A stretch of 18,861 bases of DNA from Actinomycetota bacterium (GTDB lineage: Bacteria > Actinomycetota > Thermoleophilia > Gaiellales > Gaiellaceae), in contig JACDAS010000192.1 of assembly GCA_013695295.1 (NCBI GenBank), forward strand, positions 1 to 18,861, read 5' to 3'. Positions 13,200 to 18,861 of the stretch are shown here, piece after piece. The translations under genes were made by a program, and so were the position numbers. The notes below the pieces were generated by a model, which saw only the letters and a program-made list of their open reading frames with translations, searched no databases and was not told where the DNA came from. Position 1 is the first letter of the stretch. Every line of letters begins with the position of its first letter.

Positions 13200-15629
13200 G
13201 TGCCCAGGCTCCCCCGCACCCCCGTCCTCTACGTCCACCACCGCTCGGAGCTCGGCGGCGCGCCCGCGAGCCTGAGCTACCTGATCCGCGAGCTCGACCC
13301 GCAGGAGTTCGAGCCACACATCTACTGCCCGCCTGGGCCGGCGGCCGAGCTCTTCCGGCAGGCCGGCGCCCGCGTCCACACCGGGCCCGTCGCCGGCTTC
13401 ACGCACATCTGGGCCAGCACCTACCGCGGACGGCGCTGGCTGCTCTTCCTGCGCGAGCTCGGCCTGCTGCCCCGTCACCTGCTCCGGTTCCGCCGGACCC
13501 TCCGCCGGCACCAGTTCGAGCTCGTGCACTTCAACGACTCGCCGCTGATCCCGGCCGCGTGGCTCGCGCGGCGCGAGGAGCTGCCCGTCGTCTGGCACCT
13601 CCGCTCGGCGCTGCCGGACGGAGGCCGCGATCGCCGCTCGGCGTTGATTCGCGGCGCGATCCGCCGCTTCGCGACGGCGTCGATCGCCATCAACCACGAC
13701 GTCGAGGGGGTGTTCGGCGTCGGCTCGAGCGTCGTGCCGAACTCGGTCGACCTGGGGCGGTTCCGGCCCGGGGATCAAGCGGCTGCGAAACGGGCGCTGG
13801 GGCTCGATCTGGCTCGGCCGGTCGTCTCGTTCTTCGGCTTCGTCTACCCCTCGAAGGGCTTCCGCGAGTTCATCGACGCGGCCGCGCTGCTGCGCGGACG
13901 CGGCCTCGAGGCCAGCTACCTGATCGTCGGCGGGGCCGTCCGGGGGCAAGAGTTCTTCCGCACCGTCGTTGGCCGGAGCCTCCAGCTCGCCGACCTGACG
14001 CGCGACTACGAGTCGGAGGCGAAGACACTCGTGTCGGAGCTCGGCCTGGCGGACGTCGTCCGCTTCATCCCCTTCACCCAGGACACGGCCAACCTCTACC
14101 AGGCGAGCGACGTCGTCGGCGCGCCCTCGCAGGGGCCGGAGCTCGGGCGGCCGGTGATCGAGGCCGCCGCGAGCGGGGTGCCCGTGGTCGCATCCGGCTC
14201 GCGCACGGGCGGCGGGGTCGTCGTGCCCGGCGAGACCGGGGTGCTCGTCGAGGGGTACGGGCCGGAGTCGCTGGCGGCGGCGGTGGCCGACCTGCTGCGG
14301 GACGAGCAGCGCCGCGGGGCGCTCGGGCGAGCCGCCCGCGCCCATGCCGAGGAGAACTTCGACCCGGCCCGGAACGCGCGGCGGATCGAGGCCATCTACC
14401 GGCGCATCGCCCCCGTCCGGGAGCGGATCCCGATCCTCTACGTCCACCACCGGCCCCAGCTCGGCGGCGCCCCGTCGAGCCTCGCGCAGCTGATTCGCCA
14501 CCTCGAGCCGCGCTTCGAGTCGCACGTCTTCTGCCCCGAGGGGCCTGCAGCTGAGCTCTTCCGCGAGGCCGGCGCCACCGTCCACACCGGTGACGTCTCG
14601 ATCTTCGCGCACGTCTGGGATAGCCCCTACGAGGGCCTGCGCTGGCTGATCCTCGGCCGGGAGATCGCGGCGCTGCCGCCCCATCTGCGCCAGCTCGTCC
14701 GCCTGATGCGCAGACACCGCTTCCCGCTCGTCCATCTGAACGACTCCCCGCTGCTCGCCGCCGCCTGGGTGGCCCACGGCCACGGGGCGAAGGTCGTCTG
14801 GCACCTCCGCTCGGCGCTCGCCGGGGAGGGACGGGACCGGCGCAGTCGTGCGATCGCCGCGCTGATGGAGCGCTGGGGCGACGCCGCGATCGCGATCGAC
14901 CGCGACGTGGCGGCGCGCTTCCCGATCCGGTTGCCCCTGTCGATCGTGCACAACAGCGTCACGATTCCGACCGCGGCGGCAAACGGCGCCGGCCGCAAGC
15001 TCGCCCTGGGGCTGCCCGACGACCGGGTGACCGTGGGGTTCGCGGGCTTCGTCCGCCGGCAGAAGGGCTGGCCCGAGCTCGTGTCCGCGGCGGAGATCCT
15101 CGTCGAGGAGGGAGCGCCCGCGCACTTCGTCATCATGGGCGGCGGCGTTCGGCCGCCCGCGTACTTCCAGACCGTCCGCGGGCGGGCGCTCGCCGCGGCC
15201 AACCTGCTCTCGGACGAGGAGTCTGCGATCAAGGCGCTCGTCGCCGCCAAGGGCCTCGACCCGCACTTCTCCTTTCTCCCCTTCACCGCCGAGACCGGCG
15301 AGATCTACAGCGCCCTGGACGTGGTCACGTTCCCGAACCAGGGCGTCGGGCTCGGCCGCCCGGTGCTCGAGGCCGCGACCTATGGCAAGCCGGTCGTCGC
15401 CTCGGGCTCGCGCGACGGCGCCGGAGTGCTCCTCCCCGGCAGAACCGGCCTGCTCCTCGCCGACGCCGGCCCGCCCGAGATCGCGGGGGCGTTGCGGACG
15501 CTGATCGGCGACGCCGACCTCCGCCGGCGCCTGGGCGGCGCTGCGGAGCAGCACGCCAGGTCGCGCTTCGACCCGGCGCGGAACGCGCGCGCCGTCGAGG
15601 CGGTGTACGACTCGCTACTCGGCCTCTGA
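13200..15629 (+). CDS. Tandem two-copy GT4-like glycosyltransferase
   Basis: An 809-residue protein made of two full glycosyltransferase units. VLYVHHRSELGGAPASL at residue 9 recurs as ILYVHHRPQLGGAPSSL at residue 412, and matched motifs stay 403 residues apart to the end: LVHFNDSPL/LVHLNDSPL, VVWHLRSAL in both, GRDRRS in both, VVASGSR in both, FDPARNAR in both. Identity looks about half by eye. Each unit is GT-B shaped, with an N-domain and a donor domain (VSFFGFVYPSKGF / VGFAGFVRRQKGW). The first glutamate of EX7E is replaced (Pro313, Val716) while the second remains (Glu321, Glu724). GTG at 13200 has a -10 six bases upstream and no Shine-Dalgarno sequence. It might add two sugars in succession, but that is inference. 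Its last 15 bases overlap the convergent deacetylase gene. Confidence 0.9.
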   Translation: MPRLPRTPVLYVHHRSELGGAPASLSYLIRELDPQEFEPHIYCPPGPAAELFRQAGARVHTGPVAGFTHIWASTYRGRRWLLFLRELGLLPRHLLRFRRTLRRHQFELVHFNDSPLIPAAWLARREELPVVWHLRSALPDGGRDRRSALIRGAIRRFATASIAINHDVEGVFGVGSSVVPNSVDLGRFRPGDQAAAKRALGLDLARPVVSFFGFVYPSKGFREFIDAAALLRGRGLEASYLIVGGAVRGQEFFRTVVGRSLQLADLTRDYESEAKTLVSELGLADVVRFIPFTQDTANLYQASDVVGAPSQGPELGRPVIEAAASGVPVVASGSRTGGGVVVPGETGVLVEGYGPESLAAAVADLLRDEQRRGALGRAARAHAEENFDPARNARRIEAIYRRIAPVRERIPILYVHHRPQLGGAPSSLAQLIRHLEPRFESHVFCPEGPAAELFREAGATVHTGDVSIFAHVWDSPYEGLRWLILGREIAALPPHLRQLVRLMRRHRFPLVHLNDSPLLAAAWVAHGHGAKVVWHLRSALAGEGRDRRSRAIAALMERWGDAAIAIDRDVAARFPIRLPLSIVHNSVTIPTAAANGAGRKLALGLPDDRVTVGFAGFVRRQKGWPELVSAAEILVEEGAPAHFVIMGGGVRPPAYFQTVRGRALAAANLLSDEESAIKALVAAKGLDPHFSFLPFTAETGEIYSALDVVTFPNQGVGLGRPVLEAATYGKPVVASGSRDGAGVLLPGRTGLLLADAGPPEIAGALRTLIGDADLRRRLGGAAEQHARSRFDPARNARAVEAVYDSLLGL

Positions 15630-16496
15630 GCCGCCGCGGCGGAGCAAGGCCGACCCCCCGCGCTGCCACACCCGGCCCACCTTGGCGGGCAGCGAGGCGT
15701 CCCAGTGGCAGGGATGCGTGAGCAGGATCGCCTTCGATCCCGGCGGGAGGTGGGAGGGGTCGAAGCCGTCCGGGTGCCAGCGGCGGCCGCGCTCGTCGAA
15801 GTACGAGTCCGCGAAGTAGCTGTCGTTGTCCAGGAAGTCCGCGTCGTACCGCAGTCCGAACTCGGAGAGCGTGCCCCGGGTGAGCCCGCTCGCGTCGAGT
15901 TTCTCGCCGCGTAGGCCGACATCGTTGTTCGGAAACCGCGGCGCCCGGGCGGGCAGATCCGAGAAGAAGAGGTGGTTCAGAAAGCCGTGCTTGCGGGCCT
16001 CGTACGAGCCGTGGCCGGCGACGCCGACGATCTCGAGCCCCTCGCGGCGAAGCCATTCGAGCTCGCGCGCCAGCACCCACCTCGGGTCGAGGCCTCGCGC
16101 GAGCTCGAGGGTGACGAGGTCGCTGTGGAGCCCAACTTCGTGGCCCAGCTCCTGCAGCTCACGCAACGCGCCCGCAAGCCCTGTGCTCCGGTCGTAGTAG
16201 GGCGCCGTGTGGAGCACGAAGTACGTGGCTCGCAGCCCTCGCCCCGCCTCCATCCGCGCGAGGACGAGCGCGCTCTCCAGCCGGCTGTCGACGTCGTGAC
16301 GCAGGCCCACTACAGGCAGGTGGCCCCCCTCAGACCCCTCGAACTCGCGCAGCGGTACGACCCGAACCTGCCGGAGCCGGTCGAGAAGGGCGCCGTAGGC
16401 CTCGTAGGTGAATCGCCGCTCACGGAGCGGCGACAGCAACGATCGGACCGGCCGGCGGCGTAGGAGCGCGGCCGAGGGAGGCGGGCGGTAGCTCAC
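15615..16496 (-). CDS. Polysaccharide deacetylase-like protein (NodB homology, CE4-like)
   Basis: A 293-residue protein with NodB-type features: VGLRHDVDSRLESALVLARM, whose HDVD (67-70) stands at the catalytic and metal Asp position; LRATYFVLHTAPYY; HEVGLHSDLVTLELA, with the H-x-x-x-H-like metal histidines; and ILLTHPCHWD near the C-terminus supplying a late His. Such enzymes remove N- or O-acetyl groups from sugars; this subgroup is often found in nonulosonate and capsule clusters. No signal peptide is visible, so it probably acts in the cytoplasm on a precursor or lipid-linked sugar. GTG at 16496 (VSYRPPPSAALLRRRP) is chosen over the frame open to 16673, which is antisense to the next gene, and a -10-like hexamer sits six bases upstream. 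Tail overlaps the tandem glycosyltransferase gene by 15 bases. Confidence 0.8.
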   Translation of the reverse strand: MSYRPPPSAALLRRRPVRSLLSPLRERRFTYEAYGALLDRLRQVRVVPLREFEGSEGGHLPVVGLRHDVDSRLESALVLARMEAGRGLRATYFVLHTAPYYDRSTGLAGALRELQELGHEVGLHSDLVTLELARGLDPRWVLARELEWLRREGLEIVGVAGHGSYEARKHGFLNHLFFSDLPARAPRFPNNDVGLRGEKLDASGLTRGTLSEFGLRYDADFLDNDSYFADSYFDERGRRWHPDGFDPSHLPPGSKAILLTHPCHWDASLPAKVGRVWQRGGSALLRRGGSEAE

Positions 16497-16502
16497 GTCC
16501 GT

Positions 16503-16508
16503 AGTCTC
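16503..16508 (-). promoter_or_regulatory. Possible -10 element (GAGACT) of the deacetylase gene
   Basis: GAGACT, six bases (acggac), then GTG at 16496. It keeps A2 and T6 of the -10 but starts with G, like the two promoters with strong -35 boxes at 8830 and 16526. No good -35 is seen for this direction. Confidence 0.3.
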
Positions 16509-16525
16509 GCGCCGAACCGGGCCTG

Positions 16526-16554
16526 TTGACGAGCCCGCTCCCGCGTGAGAGCGT
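16526..16554 (+). promoter_or_regulatory. Predicted promoter of the patatin-like gene (TTGACG, 17 bases, GAGCGT), leaderless
   Basis: TTGACG at 16526-16531 and GAGCGT at 16549-16554 are separated by 17 bases; six bases (ccgcgc) then lead straight to the ATG at 16561. No Shine-Dalgarno sequence can fit, so the mRNA would start at the ATG. Confidence 0.5.
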
Positions 16555-16560
16555 CCGCGC

Positions 16561-18861
16561 ATGGCGGCACGGAGCACGCGCCACCTGACCTCCCGCACGG
16601 CCAGGCGACTCCTGGGCGTGACCGGCCTGCTCCTCGTGATCGTCACCTGGCGCGGCGACCAGGCCGCGCGCACCGCCTATGGCACCGGCTGGATCGTTCC
16701 CGAGGACGCCGGCAGGCAGCTCGCGACCGGCGCCTGCGAGGGTTGCCTGCGACTGCCGAGCGAGATCTGGGTGGGCGTCCACGCCGCCGCAGGCTTCTTC
16801 GGACCGCTGCTCGTCCTGGCGATGGTGCTCCTCTGGGGCGCTCGCCTGCTCGGGGGCGGCTCAACCTCGACCGCCCTGAAGGCGTTCCTCCTCGCCGGTG
16901 CCGGCGTCAACCTCCTGCTCGCCTGCGCGGGGGTGGCGACGCGCGCCGCCGGAGACCTCGGCCATGGAACGTCGCTGATCGCCGTGGCGGTGGCCACGGA
17001 CTTTGCCCGCTTCGGCGTCGCCGCGCTCATGGGACTTGCCGTGGCGAACGTGTCGAGGGCTTCGGACGGTGGCGGGGGAAGCCTGCTCGCGACGATCCGC
17101 AGCTTCCTTCAACGCCAGCGGGTCAACCTGATCGGCGTCGTGGGCCTGGCCCTCGCCCTGACCCTCGTTCCCCAGACGAGCGGGCAGGCGATCGACAGCG
17201 TCAGGACCTGGGGACTCTTCACGGGCGGCGCGCACGGCTGGGCCCGGTTCACCTTCGGGCTCGCCACCTCCCTGCTCCTCGCCCTGGTCGTCTACGAGAG
17301 CGGCTTGCGGCTGGCGCGGGCGAAGCTCACCTGGGCGACGAACCCCTCGGTCGCGCCGGCCTGGCTGCTGTTCGCGCTCGGCACGGTCCTCGGGGCCCTC
17401 GGCGTGGTTGCCGTGACCGTCGCGCACGGCGGCTACGGCCTGATCGTCGCGGCCGTGCTCGCCTTCGGGCTCGGCATCCTCGAGCTGCCGCGCCTGCCCG
17501 AGCGCCGATCGGAGCCCGAGAGCGACCGCGCCGGAAGGGCGGCCGCGCGTCCCGACGGGTACGCGCCCGAATACCTCGCGATCGTGCCGCTGCTCGCGAT
17601 CGCCTCCGTGTCGATCGCGGCGGCAGTCGACGCCGCGCTGTCTCGCGGAGTCACGCTCGCGACCCTGGAGGTGCTGCTCCCCGGGATCGTCCTCGCCGCC
17701 GTGGCCGTGGTGATGACCGTCGAGCGAGAGCCTCACTCGCTCGATGTCCCGCGCGTGCGGGCGTGGCTCCTGACGCCGCTGGTCGGGATCGCCGCCGCCG
17801 TGCTGCTGCTCGGTGTCGGCGGCGCCCGCACCGAGACGGCGGCGGCGGTGTTCGGCACGCTCACGCTCGCCGGCGCGGTGGGGTACGCGTGGATCCGCTT
17901 CCGCACGCGGGCCTCCGGAAGACCCTGGACGAGCGCGCTCTCCCTGCCGCTCGCCTTCGCGGCCGGGCTCGCCGTGGCGTTCGCCGTGCACTTCGATGTC
18001 CACACCGTCGGGGAGACGATCGGGACCTTCGCCCTCGTCAACCTCGCGCTCGCCTTCATCCTGACGGTCCTCCACTTCGCCGTGCTCGCGAGCTTCTCGC
18101 TCAGGCCGCCGAGGCTCCTGTGCTGGTTCGGGCTCGACCAGCTGCCGATCGTGTCGCTCTTCGCCGTCTGGTGGGTGGGTGCCGGGATCGTCCTGCCTCC
18201 CCCGACCCTGCACGAGGTTCGCCTCGTCCAGAGGGATCCCGGCGCCGTCGGGAAGGGCCCGACGCTCAAGGCCGCGTTCGTCCAGTGGGTGGCGGCGCAG
18301 CCGGAGCTGACGGCTGAGGCCGGCGCGGATCGCAGCCCGGTGCCGCTCCTGCTCGTCGCGAGCCACGGAGGCGGCATCCGGGCCGCCTACTGGACTGCGA
18401 TCGCGCTCGACTGCATCGTCGGCGTCGATCCTCGCGACTTCGACCCGCGCGACCTGCAGAGCCCGAGCACGGCGGCCGCTACGCGCGAGGCTACCTGCCG
18501 CGACCGGCGCCGCTCGACCACCCAGCAGCAGCTCGCCGCGCGGCGGATCTTCATCGGGAGCGCGGTCTCCGGCGGCGCCGTCGGCCTGTACGCCTACGCG
18601 CGTGAGCTGCTGGCGCGAAGCGAGCTGTCGCCTAGCTGGTTCGACGGCCGCCTCGACCGCGACTTCGCCTCGGCGATGATCGGCTGGGGCCTCTTCCACG
18701 ACGTGACGAACCACTTCCTGGGGCTCAACGCACACCGCGGCGGTGCCTGCGGCTGGAAGCTGGGCTCGCTCTGCCTGACCCGCGACCGCGCGGCGATCCT
18801 CGAGGAGTCGCTCGACCGCGCCTGGAAGGGCGAGCCGCCGCTCCTCCGGCAGACCTGGGAG
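16561..18861 (+). CDS. Polytopic membrane protein with C-terminal patatin-like hydrolase domain, 3' end outside window
   Basis: 767 residues are visible, with no stop to the window edge. Residues about 15-560 contain some 14 hydrophobic segments (for example GVTGLLLVIVTW, FLLAGAGVNLLLACAGVA, WLLFALGTVLGALGVVAV, WLLTPLVGIAAAVLLLGVG, VSLFAVWWVGAGIVL). After a linker, VASHGGGIRAAYWTAIAL (GGG at 603-605, then Arg607) is the glycine-rich oxyanion motif of patatin-like phospholipases, and GSAVSGGAVGLYAYA holds the GxSxG-type elbow with Ser670. The Asp of the Ser-Asp dyad would be beyond the edge. A lipid acyl hydrolase tethered to the membrane is likely; substrate and side of action are unknown. 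ATG at 16561 gives a positive N-terminus (MAARSTRHLTSRTARR) before the first segment and sits at the predicted transcription start. It is divergent from the deacetylase, so its link to the glycan is uncertain. Confidence 0.85.
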   Translation, partial: MAARSTRHLTSRTARRLLGVTGLLLVIVTWRGDQAARTAYGTGWIVPEDAGRQLATGACEGCLRLPSEIWVGVHAAAGFFGPLLVLAMVLLWGARLLGGGSTSTALKAFLLAGAGVNLLLACAGVATRAAGDLGHGTSLIAVAVATDFARFGVAALMGLAVANVSRASDGGGGSLLATIRSFLQRQRVNLIGVVGLALALTLVPQTSGQAIDSVRTWGLFTGGAHGWARFTFGLATSLLLALVVYESGLRLARAKLTWATNPSVAPAWLLFALGTVLGALGVVAVTVAHGGYGLIVAAVLAFGLGILELPRLPERRSEPESDRAGRAAARPDGYAPEYLAIVPLLAIASVSIAAAVDAALSRGVTLATLEVLLPGIVLAAVAVVMTVEREPHSLDVPRVRAWLLTPLVGIAAAVLLLGVGGARTETAAAVFGTLTLAGAVGYAWIRFRTRASGRPWTSALSLPLAFAAGLAVAFAVHFDVHTVGETIGTFALVNLALAFILTVLHFAVLASFSLRPPRLLCWFGLDQLPIVSLFAVWWVGAGIVLPPPTLHEVRLVQRDPGAVGKGPTLKAAFVQWVAAQPELTAEAGADRSPVPLLLVASHGGGIRAAYWTAIALDCIVGVDPRDFDPRDLQSPSTAAATREATCRDRRRSTTQQQLAARRIFIGSAVSGGAVGLYAYARELLARSELSPSWFDGRLDRDFASAMIGWGLFHDVTNHFLGLNAHRGGACGWKLGSLCLTRDRAAILEESLDRAWKGEPPLLRQTWE

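Noticed and set aside
13176..15554. A 792-codon minus-strand open frame opposite the tandem glycosyltransferase
   Set aside because: High-GC antisense shadow; the plus-strand frame carries clear duplicated glycosyltransferase motifs while this one has no family-like sequence.
16545..18317. A 590-codon plus-strand frame and a 624-codon minus-strand frame (16861-18735) over the right-hand gene
   Set aside because: Both are Arg/Gly-rich shadows. The frame from the ATG at 16561 stays open to the window edge and encodes membrane segments plus patatin motifs.

Overview
The window is very GC-rich (roughly 70% by eye), uses GTG starts at least as often as ATG, and packs genes with 4-base GTGA/ATGA overlaps. 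This fits a high-GC actinobacterium; Thermoleophilia (Gaiellales/Solirubrobacterales-like) is my best guess, from style only. I see no tRNA, rRNA, transposase, integrase or CRISPR. No stretch over 300 bases lacks a gene; the larger gaps are 503-582, 1294-1347, 8809-8959 and 16497-16560.

The window is a surface-glycan locus. Left edge (1-3629, mostly minus): a CMP-nonulosonate cytidylyltransferase (NeuA-like, cut by the window edge), a secreted alpha/beta hydrolase, a small NTF2/SnoaL-like protein on the plus strand, and a secreted HExxH protein with two InlB-type repeats. Then comes a tight minus-strand operon read from 8023 to 3168: sulfotransferase, Wzt-type ABC ATPase, polysaccharide pyruvyl transferase, NeuB-like nonulosonate synthase and KdsC-like HAD phosphatase. 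Together they suggest an ABC-exported acidic glycan carrying a nonulosonic (sialic-like or KDN-like) acid, pyruvate ketals and/or sulfate. The Wzm permease is not in the window.

Centre (8068-13179): a plus-strand SAM methyltransferase, then a minus-strand operon of four glycosyltransferases (three GT4-like, one GT2) joined by overlaps. From 13200 a plus-strand gene encodes two complete copies of one glycosyltransferase in a single 809-residue chain. A convergent NodB-like polysaccharide deacetylase follows. The right edge holds a plus-strand polytopic membrane protein ending in a patatin-like hydrolase domain; it runs off the window.

The most unusual signal is regulatory. Most operon-head genes have no convincing Shine-Dalgarno sequence. 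Four have a TANNNT hexamer exactly 6 bases before the start codon (502, 3158, 8023, 13200), two more have a GAGNNT hexamer at that spacing (16496, 16561), and three have TANNNT 8-9 bases away. This predicts leaderless or nearly leaderless mRNAs through the locus. Other notable points are a perfect inverted repeat centred about -41 from the predicted neuA transcription start, a candidate short RNA in the 8809-8959 gap, and a palindromic repeat present twice, in different reading frames, inside one glycosyltransferase gene.
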